From contig JAAEQP010001151.1 in NCBI GenBank assembly GCA_024231375.1, positions 1 through 45,185 on the forward strand: a stretch of 45,185 nucleotides of DNA. The letters are read 5' to 3'. Within the stretch, counting starts at the first letter, position 1. Every line of letters begins with the position of its first letter. Of the stretch, positions 28,184-36,288 are shown piece after piece. Made by a program: the position numbers and the translations under genes. The notes beneath the pieces were generated by a model, which was not told where the DNA came from, made no database searches, and worked only from the letters and a program-made list of their open reading frames with translations. The stretch is from a bacterium (GTDB lineage: Bacteria > Hydrogenedentota > Hydrogenedentia > Hydrogenedentiales > SLHB01).

Positions 28184-30336
28184 GAACCGTCTCCCGCCTT
28201 CACGGTCACCGTCGCGGCGGCACGCTCGCGGATGTGGGCCTCTGCTTCGATGGTGCCTCCGTCGGGCAGGGTCGCAGTGACCGTGTAGCCGCCGCCGAAT
28301 CCTGACAGCATCGCCACGCCCTCGGCGTTGGTCGTCACCGTCGCCTCGGTCGTCCACGACGCGATGAGATCGCGGATGCGTTTGAAGGCTTCTTTGGGCC
28401 GGCCATCCGCGTCGACGAGTCCGCCCGTGAGGACGGAGGGTTTGATGTCCGTGATATCCCACCACGTGATGGACTCGTACCGTGGGTTGCCGAAGGCCAC
28501 GGTGTAGACGCGTTCGGCGTAGTCGGCCTGGGTGGTCTGGGTCCACGGTTCGCGCCAGTATCCGGAGGTCCACGAAGGGCCGTAAGAAGAAGGCAACGAG
28601 AATTCGGTGATGTGGACCGGCTTGTCGAACTGCCCGTATCGTTCTGCCAGGTCCACGACCCACGAAGGCGTCTGCGCGGGACCCTGGAGCCCGCCGAACA
28701 TCTCGTTGAAGTGAAATCCGGGGTAGAATTGAATGCCCACCACGTCGATGTCGTCCAGTGCCCCGTCCTTCTCCGCGTGTTTCAACGCGGTCAGATACGT
28801 TTTCGAGAAGGAATCCGTCGGCTGGTTGTCGAGACCGAAGAACAGGTACTGATGGCCGCAGGTCACTTCGTGGCCGCTGTTGACGAGGGAGAGCATCCCA
28901 TTACGCCGCTCGATAGCACGGGCCGATTCGTCGAGGAGCTTGTGAATCCATTCCTGGTCCATCCCGACGACGTTTGTGGCGGCGGGCTCGTTCATGGCCT
29001 CCCAGACGGTGATGGGGCCGGTGTACTCGTCGAGCAGGCCGTTCAACTGGGCGACGGCCTCGGAAACCAGCGCATCGTCCTCGAGACCCTTCACGCGTTC
29101 GGGCATGATGCCGTAGCCCTGCAGCCAGACCGCGCCGTGTTCCTTCACTTTGTAGCCCAGCCGGTTCAGGGCGGAGATGCCGAACACGTAGTCTACATCG
29201 GCCGGGTTGGCCCCATCGGCCATGTCGCACCAGTTCCACCCAAGGAGCACGGTCGCCATGTCGAACCCGCCTTCCCGGGCCGTCTCAAAGGCTTTGGCGT
29301 TGTACGGACTCCCCTCGAACACACCGAAGGTGAAGTTATGCGTATTCTGCGTGATGGCTACTTCACAGTCCGGTATGGGCTTGCCGTCTGCCCCCACCAC
29401 GCGTACCTCAAGGGAGCCCTTACGAACGAGGGGAATGGACTGACGCGCCGTCTCGAACTCCAGGTCGTCCCGGAGGCGCAGTGCGTCGGACAGGATCGTG
29501 TCGCGCAGCGAAGCGGCTGCCGCGTCCGTGGCGCCGTCGCCGGACTTGGCGAGTTCTTGTCGGAGGCGCCCGATCTGACTGGTCAGCGAAACATCGGCAA
29601 GGTAGGCGCTCTGGCGCCGTTCGAGGTCGGCGACGGCCGTGCGGGCCAACTCGAGATTCACGTCAATCACGCAGAAGTCGCCTGCGTTCTTGATGACGTA
29701 GCCCTTGCCCCCATTGTCCGCGCGCAGATGGAGCTTGCCGTAGTCCGGGACCTCCCAGAACAGCACGTGGGCCACGTAGCGTTGTCCCGGAGGCACGACC
29801 AGCGCGGGCAATCCCTTCTCACGGGGCGATCCCTGGTCGCGCGCGGCCTGGTCGTACACGGGCCAGCACACTGCGGGAACGGCCTCGTCCTCCAGGTTGG
29901 TCGCATACATGAACTGCTTGCCGAATAGACCCCGCCGTTCGTAATCCTCCCACCGGAGGAGTTTCCCCTCGGTGTCATGGCCACGCAATACTAGACACCC
30001 CGACGCGGGCAGCCGGATATCGGCCTTGGAGGCGTCGCCCAACTGATACAGACGGGGTTGTGCCGCGTAGATGCCCAGTCCGGCATCGTTCTCGGCAGCA
30101 GGGGGCTGGACCGCAAGATACCCGCCCTTGGCGGATCCGGCAATGGTGAACGCGCCGTCGGGCTCGGCAATGGCATAGCCCACCATGCTGAATTCAGGCG
30201 ACATGAGCCCAACGAAGGTGTAGGCGATGGCCGGGCCGCTTTCGAGATGGACGGAGCCGGTCACGTCTGCAAAGGCCGGGACCGCACACGCGGCCGCGCA
30301 CAGCCACAGCGCAAGACGATGGGGGGGCCGGGTCAC
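28180..30336 (-). CDS. Secreted GH10-type glycoside hydrolase inside the exopolysaccharide operon, GTG start
   Basis: A 718-residue protein with signal peptide (M)TRPPHRLALWLCAAACAVPAFA. About 300 residues of beta and helical sequence precede a GH10-like TIM barrel that begins near NFTFGVFEGSPYN. The acid/base candidate is E450 in WEAMNEPA, and the nucleophile candidate E578 in HITEFSLPS. TWWDITD marks the last strand. A carboxypeptidase-regulatory-like beta domain (VTTNAEGVAMLSGFGGGYTV) closes the chain. GTG 30336 overlaps the upstream stop (GTGA), with AGGAG 11 bp before it. In this position it more likely trims or releases the cell's own polymer, as PslG, BcsZ or AlgL do in other systems, than digests dietary xylan; that is inference. 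Confidence 0.85.
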   Translation of the reverse strand: MTRPPHRLALWLCAAACAVPAFADVTGSVHLESGPAIAYTFVGLMSPEFSMVGYAIAEPDGAFTIAGSAKGGYLAVQPPAAENDAGLGIYAAQPRLYQLGDASKADIRLPASGCLVLRGHDTEGKLLRWEDYERRGLFGKQFMYATNLEDEAVPAVCWPVYDQAARDQGSPREKGLPALVVPPGQRYVAHVLFWEVPDYGKLHLRADNGGKGYVIKNAGDFCVIDVNLELARTAVADLERRQSAYLADVSLTSQIGRLRQELAKSGDGATDAAAASLRDTILSDALRLRDDLEFETARQSIPLVRKGSLEVRVVGADGKPIPDCEVAITQNTHNFTFGVFEGSPYNAKAFETAREGGFDMATVLLGWNWCDMADGANPADVDYVFGISALNRLGYKVKEHGAVWLQGYGIMPERVKGLEDDALVSEAVAQLNGLLDEYTGPITVWEAMNEPAATNVVGMDQEWIHKLLDESARAIERRNGMLSLVNSGHEVTCGHQYLFFGLDNQPTDSFSKTYLTALKHAEKDGALDDIDVVGIQFYPGFHFNEMFGGLQGPAQTPSWVVDLAERYGQFDKPVHITEFSLPSSYGPSWTSGYWREPWTQTTQADYAERVYTVAFGNPRYESITWWDITDIKPSVLTGGLVDADGRPKEAFKRIRDLIASWTTEATVTTNAEGVAMLSGFGGGYTVTATLPDGGTIEAEAHIRERAAATVTVKAGDGS

Positions 30337-31835
30337 GACGGTTGAGGCTCCTGTTTCTTCTGTGCGTCGATGCGATCCGGCAGGAAGCGGTATGCGACGA
30401 TCGCAGCGGCGATCATCCACCAGATCTTCTGGAACAGGGCATGCAGGAAGATGCCGCAGAACATGAAACTCAGCATGCTTACAAGCAAGGCGCCTCCGAG
30501 AAACGCTGCCTGTTGATTGCCTCGTGCCGTGAACACCTTCTCCGTCTTCTGCGCGTCACGAAGCAGCCAACCCAACAGAAGAAGCATCATGCACAGGCCG
30601 ACCAGGCCGGTCTCGGCCCCGAGTTGCAGGTACAGGTTGTGGGGGCCGTAATAGACGGGATTCCACCCCTGCCACTCGATCAAGTAGCGCAGGTTCGCGG
30701 CCACCCAATGGTCCTCCCCCTGGAAACGGAGGCCGTACCCGCCGATGCCCTCGCCCGCCAGCGGCTCGTCTTGGATGTACTCCCACGCATACTCCTGGAG
30801 CGCCATTCGGGCGTCAGTGGACTGGCTTTTTCGGTACTGTGTGAAGTCAACGACGCGTTCCTTGTACGCGGCGGGTAACGCAAACCAGGCGCACAGCAAG
30901 GCGACGGCCAGGGCAGTGGCGCGGTATGGGTTCAATCTCAGCAGCCGCTTGCCCACCATGAACAGGGCCACGGCGATGCCCACGACGAGGCCGAGACGCG
31001 TGAACGTGAGCACGAGCGCCGTCAGTTCCAGAAGCACGGCAATAGAGGCCAGCGACTTCCCGCGCCAGGACTTGGAGATGGAGAACCAGTACGCGTTGAG
31101 CGGCAGAATCATGAGCATGGTCATGGCGAGCCAGTTGGAGTGTCCCGCGCCGCCGCTGACGCGCACCGCCGGCCCGCTGCGCACGCTTTCGTAGTCCACG
31201 TAGGCCTTGTCGACACCCGACGCCACGCCACTCAGGCCACCTTCGGCGGAGAACTGGAGGCTGGGGAGTTTGTACTGTATGACGGCGAAGATGGACATGA
31301 CAACGCCGCACGCCAGGATGAGGAGCACGAACACATGGAGCTTGCGCGGCGTGTCGAGCAAGTTGATCGCCAGAACGAAGTAGAAAGCCAGCGTCACCAA
31401 CCGCGCCCATTCAGGAAGCTGACGGTTCCAGACCGCCGAGTTTCCGATTCCGAAGAGCGCCCACAGCAGAAAGAATCCGATGAGCACGGACTCCCGCCCG
31501 AGACGGAACTGGTGTTTGCGCATGGACAGATTGACGAACCACGCGGCCACGGTTGCCGCGCCGCACGCCTTCGCGGCCGCTGCCGGTACCGACGCCTGCA
31601 CCGATCCGATGGTGGCGCCCAGTCCGGACAGCAGCAGGAGCGCCGTCGTCATATACAGCCCCCACACGGGTTCGCGCACGAAGAACCCGAAGGCAATCAA
31701 GCCTATCAGCGCGGCGAGCGCCAGCTTGCCGCCCGCCAACACGGCGATGCCGAGCGCGGTTGCGGCGCATAGGATCAGCAGTCCCCCAATCATGCCTACC
31801 CTAGGGGTAGGGCGTTCCGCGGTATATGCAGTCAT
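30333..31835 (-). CDS. O-antigen ligase / Wzy-type polymerase family membrane protein
   Basis: A 500-residue protein with about 11-12 hydrophobic segments and a large external loop containing GEGIGGYGLRFQ and YYGPHNLYLQLGAETGLVG. The PHNLYLQ motif is characteristic of the Wzy_C / O-antigen ligase family. It either polymerises repeat units or ligates glycan to an acceptor at the outer face of the inner membrane. ATG 31835 overlaps the flippase stop by ATGA and has GGGAGGAG 10 bp upstream. Polymerase is favoured because the operon also contains a flippase and an initiating sugar transferase. Confidence 0.88.
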   Translation of the reverse strand: MTAYTAERPTPRVGMIGGLLILCAATALGIAVLAGGKLALAALIGLIAFGFFVREPVWGLYMTTALLLLSGLGATIGSVQASVPAAAAKACGAATVAAWFVNLSMRKHQFRLGRESVLIGFFLLWALFGIGNSAVWNRQLPEWARLVTLAFYFVLAINLLDTPRKLHVFVLLILACGVVMSIFAVIQYKLPSLQFSAEGGLSGVASGVDKAYVDYESVRSGPAVRVSGGAGHSNWLAMTMLMILPLNAYWFSISKSWRGKSLASIAVLLELTALVLTFTRLGLVVGIAVALFMVGKRLLRLNPYRATALAVALLCAWFALPAAYKERVVDFTQYRKSQSTDARMALQEYAWEYIQDEPLAGEGIGGYGLRFQGEDHWVAANLRYLIEWQGWNPVYYGPHNLYLQLGAETGLVGLCMMLLLLGWLLRDAQKTEKVFTARGNQQAAFLGGALLVSMLSFMFCGIFLHALFQKIWWMIAAAIVAYRFLPDRIDAQKKQEPQPS

Positions 31836-33193
31836 GGCCGTCTTGCTCCTCCCTCCGCAGGTGCGGACGTACGTTCAGCCACAGCCGTATTGCGTGCGAC
31901 ACCCAAGTGTGCGGATATCACGGTCGCAACACCTATTGTACTTCTTATGAGCGCCATCGTCCATGCCATTCCGAACACGCCGTATTTCCCGGCCAGCCAC
32001 CATCCCAGAAACGCGATGCCCGCCAGCTTGGCGCCTTCCAGCAGGGCGATGGTGCGCGACCGGCCCAACCCGTACAGAACGGTGCCCGCGGGCGCGCTCC
32101 CGAGGGAGAACACCGCTCCGACCAGGAGCAGGCTGAAGAGCCGGCCCGTCTCAACGAATTCCGGGCCAAGCACCACACGCGACACCACGCCCGACAACGC
32201 CACCAGAGGCAACGCCGCCGCCAGTGCCAGAAGCGCCGGCAGGCGAAAATCGCGCAGGAAACGGCGTAGTTCCTCGCGGGTCTTCAAGCCGCTCGCCTTC
32301 GGCAGCAGCACGTTAAAGAGTGTCAGGATGACCAGATCGCCCAACAGAACGAGCTGCACGGCCCCGGCGTAGTCGCCCACAGCGTCCTCCGGAAGGGCCA
32401 ACGCGGTGATCAAGAGAATGTCCGCCCGGTGCGCCAAGGTGGTGAACCCGCACGCCGCCACGACCCATTTCGCGAACCCCCACAGCTCGCGCATGGGGGC
32501 GCTGAGACCGGTCGGTCGTGCCAGCACTCCGCGCGGAACCTGTGTCCACGCCGCCGCCGCTACCACGCCCGCGGCCAGGACATAGGCCCCAAGGAATAGC
32601 GTGGTTGCCGCGCCCCGGGTCCACTGAAGACTCCCCGCCGCGAGCACAATCGCCGCCACGAACCCCAGGCGCAGCAATGCGCCACCGACCTCGAAGGCAG
32701 CGTATCGGTGGAAGTGTTGTCGTGCCTGCAGATAGGCCTGCGCGTAGGCCCACAGCATGAGAAATGCCGCGCCCAGAAGGGCCAGCGTGATCGTGTAGGG
32801 AGGGATCGTGGCGCCCCGGCCCGCGTTCGCCAGCGCCCACAGAAGCGGTCTCGACACCACCGCCCCGACCACCACCAGCACCGATCCCACAGCCAGTTTC
32901 AACCACAACACGGCGCGCAAGTACGGTAGCGCCTCGCCTTCGCGCTCGAATCCCGCCCGCGCCGCGAACCGCACCAGAGCCGTGTCCAATGCGGGTCCGA
33001 CCAGTTCCGCCGCCACCTTCATCACCGTCAGGAGCACGACCAGACGACCGTAGTGAATGCGGCCGAGATGGCGGCTCATCAGCATGATTCCGGCGACCGT
33101 GGCCGTGGCCCCGATCCCGCGGGCCATCAACACGGAACCGAACGCCCCCGCCCAGGAACGGCGCAGTCGTCCGAAATGTTGCCAAGCCCCCAT
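31832..33193 (-). CDS. Wzx-type oligosaccharide flippase (MOP superfamily)
   Basis: A 453-residue protein with 12-14 predicted hydrophobic helices. The N-terminal GSVLMARGIGATATVAGIMLMSRHLG is typical of polysaccharide-biosynthesis flippases, and the charged loop GLKTREELRRFLRDF appears midway. It would translocate the lipid-linked repeat unit across the inner membrane. It starts 110 bp after the sugar transferase stop, the only substantial gap in the operon, and overlaps the ligase/polymerase start by 4 bp. Confidence 0.88.
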   Translation of the reverse strand: MGAWQHFGRLRRSWAGAFGSVLMARGIGATATVAGIMLMSRHLGRIHYGRLVVLLTVMKVAAELVGPALDTALVRFAARAGFEREGEALPYLRAVLWLKLAVGSVLVVVGAVVSRPLLWALANAGRGATIPPYTITLALLGAAFLMLWAYAQAYLQARQHFHRYAAFEVGGALLRLGFVAAIVLAAGSLQWTRGAATTLFLGAYVLAAGVVAAAAWTQVPRGVLARPTGLSAPMRELWGFAKWVVAACGFTTLAHRADILLITALALPEDAVGDYAGAVQLVLLGDLVILTLFNVLLPKASGLKTREELRRFLRDFRLPALLALAAALPLVALSGVVSRVVLGPEFVETGRLFSLLLVGAVFSLGSAPAGTVLYGLGRSRTIALLEGAKLAGIAFLGWWLAGKYGVFGMAWTMALIRSTIGVATVISAHLGVARNTAVAERTSAPAEGGARRP

Positions 33194-33303
33194 GCGGTTG
33201 TCGGATCCTCCACCTTGGCCGGGCCGCCGGCGCGGCGCAGACTGCTAGAAATCCGGCCGGAAAGGCCGGTTTCTTGAAGGCTACGGACCCTTAGGCCGCG
33301 CCC
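33194..33303 (-). terminator. Gap between sugar transferase and flippase with a weak hairpin
   Basis: On the minus strand CCGGCC, a TTTCC loop and GGCCGG (about 33269-33253) are flanked by GAAA and ATTTC, about 35 bp after the sugar transferase stop. The T-run is short. It may be a partial terminator lowering flippase expression rather than an operon end. Confidence 0.35.
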
Positions 33304-34728
33304 TTAGGCCGCTCCTCTGGCGAGAAGGACGACCTGAAACGTGCGGAGCATAATGCGGAAATCTTCGCCGAGAGACCAATTGTCGATGTAGGCCAGATCC
33401 AATTCGACCCACTGTTCGAAGGGAATGTCGCTCCGTCCGCTCACTTGCTGCAACCCTGTGATCCCGGGCCGGACGCTGAGCCGGCGCCGCTGGTCCCACG
33501 TGTACTCTTCCACTTCCTTGGGCAGCGGCGGGCGCGGGCCTACGAGGCTCATATGTCCCATGAACACGTTGAGGAACTGGGGCATCTCGTCGATGCTGAA
33601 CTTCCTGATCCAGCGGCCGACACGCGTCATACGCGGATCGTTGCGGATTTTGAAGACGGGACCGTCCGCCTCGTTCTCCTTCGTAAGATCCTGGCGCAGT
33701 TGTTCGGCGTCCGTCACCATGGATCTGAACTTGACGATGTTGAACCGCCGCTGGTTGAGACCCACGCGCTCTTGTTTGAAGAACACGGGACCCTTCGAAT
33801 CCAGCTTGATCAACAGAGCCACGAGGGGAAACAGCCACGAGCCCACGAGCAGGAGAAATGCGCCGGAAATCGCAAGATCGACCACTCTCTTGGCCATCAG
33901 CGGGAACTGGCTCTCTGGAATGGCCGATAGCGACAGCAGCGGGATATCTTCAAGTTGGTGGACCCGGCTTGTCGCCAGTTTGACGGGGAACAGGTCCGCA
34001 ATGAGGCGCACAGGCACGCCAATGCCTTCGCACAGGTGAGCCATGCTGTGTATTTCTTCATAGAAGCGGCGCACGGGCAAGCAGATATAGACTTCGTCGA
34101 TCACCCGCCCAAGAAGGGTCTTCTCGATGGCTCTGAGATCGCCGAGATAGGGAATATTGAATTCTTCGAGGACGGCTGCCCGTTCGGGTTCGTCATCGAG
34201 GAGTCCGCACAACTCGTACCCGTACCGCTCGTGGCCCACCATCACGTCGACCAGATGATGGGCGCGTTCATTCGCGCCGATGATGAGGATTTGGCGCAGG
34301 TTGTATCCGTGGCGGCGTAGAGCCCAAAGCCCCAGCCGGAGGGCCATGCGGAACCCCAGAATCAGCATCAGCGTCGACACACCAAAGTAACCAATGAAAT
34401 CCCGTTCAAGGCCCTGACGCCGGAAAAAACCAATCAGGAAGCCCGTGAAGATGAGGGAGACCAACACCGCCTTCGCAACGCCGTAGAGTTGGTCGTATAG
34501 GCTGTCGCCGCGTCTGGAGTGAAACAACCGTTGGTCGGTGGCCGCGCCGCACCACACCACTACGAATACCGCCACGTAGGCGAAATGGTCCCGAAACTGA
34601 GCCAGCAGGCTCAGCGAACCGTCAGCAGGGAGAGTGAGCAGCGAGGCAATAACGCATGCCGCCACAACGCAGCATCCGTCCAGGGCCGCGAGTGTGATGG
34701 TGAACGCGCCCGAGAATTTGCGCAACAA
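33304..34728 (-). CDS. Undecaprenyl-phosphate sugar phosphotransferase (WcaJ/WbaP family), TTG start
   Basis: A 474-residue polyprenyl-phosphate hexose-1-phosphate transferase that starts repeat-unit synthesis on undecaprenyl phosphate. The N-terminal half has four to five membrane segments and a nucleotide-binding-like domain (LRQILIIGANERAHHL). The C-terminal bacterial sugar transferase domain starts near AKRVVDLAISG and contains GPVFFKQERVGLNQRRF, KFRSM, DEMPQFLNVFMGHMSLVGPRPPLP and RPGITGLQQVSGRSD. No ATG is possible: an in-frame TGA at 34737 stands three codons before TTG 34728, while GGGGAG lies 9 bp upstream of it. It is the first gene of the exopolysaccharide operon. The sugar is probably glucose or galactose phosphate, unproven. 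Confidence 0.93.
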   Translation of the reverse strand: MLRKFSGAFTITLAALDGCCVVAACVIASLLTLPADGSLSLLAQFRDHFAYVAVFVVVWCGAATDQRLFHSRRGDSLYDQLYGVAKAVLVSLIFTGFLIGFFRRQGLERDFIGYFGVSTLMLILGFRMALRLGLWALRRHGYNLRQILIIGANERAHHLVDVMVGHERYGYELCGLLDDEPERAAVLEEFNIPYLGDLRAIEKTLLGRVIDEVYICLPVRRFYEEIHSMAHLCEGIGVPVRLIADLFPVKLATSRVHQLEDIPLLSLSAIPESQFPLMAKRVVDLAISGAFLLLVGSWLFPLVALLIKLDSKGPVFFKQERVGLNQRRFNIVKFRSMVTDAEQLRQDLTKENEADGPVFKIRNDPRMTRVGRWIRKFSIDEMPQFLNVFMGHMSLVGPRPPLPKEVEEYTWDQRRRLSVRPGITGLQQVSGRSDIPFEQWVELDLAYIDNWSLGEDFRIMLRTFQVVLLARGAA

Positions 34729-34890
34729 AATCGATCACTCCCCAATAATCGCCGCGCGACGGGAATGGCTCTGAACCGTGCCCGCACACAGGCATCTCGA
34801 ACCCGCGGGACAAGCCGGGGAATCTACTTCCCCTCGCAAAGCCTGGCCAACGCGCAGGCCCAAACTGTTAATCCTGACTATTCTGTAAAG

Positions 34891-34919
34891 AGCTTACGCT
34901 GATTTGGCGTGGCTGTCAA
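34891..34919 (-). promoter_or_regulatory. Candidate promoter of the exopolysaccharide operon
   Basis: On the minus strand: perfect TTGACA (34919-34914), a 17-bp spacer, and a weak -10 TAAGCT (34896-34891). Predicted leader of about 155 nt before TTG 34728. The poor -10 suggests dependence on an activator. Confidence 0.45.
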
Positions 34920-35039
34920 GCAAGGGCTACAACCCGGTATGTTAGTTCCTTGTCACGGTTTACCTCAAATGAGGAGTCTTTCCCCAAATGGGTCATCACG
35001 TCCTTCCAAGGGACGGGCCGAGCTCTCCACCCTAAGCTT

Positions 35040-35069
35040 TTGACTTGTTGCGAGTTAACCTGCCATACT
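35040..35069 (+). promoter_or_regulatory. Candidate promoter of the Gld-type ABC operon (extended -10)
   Basis: TTGACT (35040-35045), an 18-bp spacer, and CATACT (35064-35069) preceded by TGC (35061-35063). Predicted start near 35076, which leaves an unusually long leader of about 250 nt. Confidence 0.6.
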
Positions 35070-35075
35070 CGCCGG

Positions 35076-35328
35076 ATTCGCGGGCACGGGCGCGGTGGCA
35101 TACCACTTGCTCACGGATAGGGCGAGGGACAGGTGCATGCCTTCTGCGTGTGCTCGGTCAACAACGCTGGGGGGCCGAGGGATTCCCGAGGCCTGGTGCG
35201 TTGTCACCTCATCACGTTCAGGTGCGTGGAAGGGCCGTGCGTTCGCGGCTTCCCGAGAGACTGGCACAAGTGGGGGCGAGTGTGACTGGGGCGCCGTACC
35301 CCCGGCGCCGCAAACCCGGAGGAAAGAG
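35076..35328 (+). promoter_or_regulatory. Structured 5' leader of the ABC operon
   Basis: Several inverted repeats follow one another. The best is ACAACGC (35161-35167) with GCGTTGT (35198-35204), enclosing GGCC-GA-GGG-ATT-CCC-GA-GGCC (35173-35193), which has tandem G-A mismatches. Then come CACCT/AGGTG (35205-35224), and GGCGCC/GGCGCC (35290-35309), whose end is 8 nt before the GGAGG ribosome site. This is consistent with an RNA regulatory leader, but I recognise no known riboswitch class. Confidence 0.45.
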
Positions 35329-36288
35329 ATGATTAAGGCAGAGAACCTGACGATGCATTACGGGGCGGTCAAAGCTCTCGACAATGTGTCGTTCACGGTC
35401 AACGCGGGGGAGATCGTCGGGCTGCTTGGCCCCAACGGCGCAGGCAAGTCGACAACGATGAAGATCCTCACGACCTACCTGCACCCCACCAAGGGGACCG
35501 CCCAGGTCGGCGGTATCGATGTGCTGAAGGACCCGTTGGGCGTACGCAAGATCATTGGGTATCTCCCGGAAATCCTGCCCTTGTATATGGACATGGAAGT
35601 CCGCGAGTACCTGGACTTCGTGGCACGGGCCCGCGGACTCGACGGCAGCACGCTGAAAGAGCGCACGGATCTCGTCCTCGACGAATGCGGGTTGCGCCCC
35701 ATGTACCGCCGCGTCATCCGCGAGTTGTCCAAGGGGTTCAAACAGCGAACCGCGCTGGCCCAAGCGCTGATCCACGACCCGGACATCATCATCCTCGACG
35801 AGCCCACGTCGGGCTTGGACCCGCATCAGATCGTCGAAATCCGGCAGTTGATCCGCAAACTGGCCACGGGACGCACGGTCATGCTGTCGACCCACATTCT
35901 TCAGGAAGTGGAGGCCACGGCCGACCGGATCGTCATCATCAACCAGGGCAAGATTGTGGGCGACGGCACCGTTGAGGAATTGCGTGACCGCGCCAAGAGC
36001 GGCGAACGCGCCAAGGTGTCGGTGGCAGGCGAGAGGCAGGAGCTGGAACGCCTGCTGTCCGGACTGGCCGGTACGCAACGGGTTGAATGCCTGGAAGAAT
36101 CCGACGGATACGTGTCCTTCATGATCCACGGCAGGCCGGGCACCGAGCTGTGGCGCGAAGTGGGGCAGTTGGCCACGGCCAAGAACTGGGAACTTCGCGA
36201 ACTCGCCAACAAGCCGCTGTCTCTCGAGGAGACGTTCCTCTCCTTGACGGAGCCGAACAAAGCCGCCGCGAAGGAGGGCAACGCGTAA
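35329..36288 (+). CDS. GldA-type ABC transporter ATPase
   Basis: A 319-residue ATPase. Walker A GPNGAGKS is at 34-41, and the signature is the GldA-type ELSKGFKQR rather than LSGGQ. Walker B is IIILDEPTSGLDP, and the H-loop STHILQE follows. A C-terminal domain of about 90 residues is appended. The family drives ABC-2 exporters; in Bacteroidetes GldA-GldF-GldG supports gliding, but homologues are widespread in non-gliding bacteria, so gliding is not implied. ATG 35329 follows GGAGG (35318-35322). The stop overlaps the next start (TAATG). Confidence 0.93.
   Translation: MIKAENLTMHYGAVKALDNVSFTVNAGEIVGLLGPNGAGKSTTMKILTTYLHPTKGTAQVGGIDVLKDPLGVRKIIGYLPEILPLYMDMEVREYLDFVARARGLDGSTLKERTDLVLDECGLRPMYRRVIRELSKGFKQRTALAQALIHDPDIIILDEPTSGLDPHQIVEIRQLIRKLATGRTVMLSTHILQEVEATADRIVIINQGKIVGDGTVEELRDRAKSGERAKVSVAGERQELERLLSGLAGTQRVECLEESDGYVSFMIHGRPGTELWREVGQLATAKNWELRELANKPLSLEETFLSLTEPNKAAAKEGNA

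Larger units (their letters stand above)
34729..35328. other. 600-bp intergenic region between divergent operons
   Basis: It holds a minus-strand promoter for the exopolysaccharide operon (34891-34919), small hairpins in the centre such as CCTCA-AA-TGAGG near 34964-34975, a plus-strand promoter (35040-35069) and a structured leader before the ABC operon. I find no tRNA and no convincing coding region. The frame of the ABC ATPase is open back to 35095, but no ribosome site or conserved sequence supports that extension. Confidence 0.7.

Noticed and set aside
35095..35328. N-terminal extension of the ABC ATPase by 78 in-frame codons
   Set aside because: The extension is not like any ATPase, while ATG 35329 has a GGAGG site and the normal family N-terminus. 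The stretch is better read as a leader.
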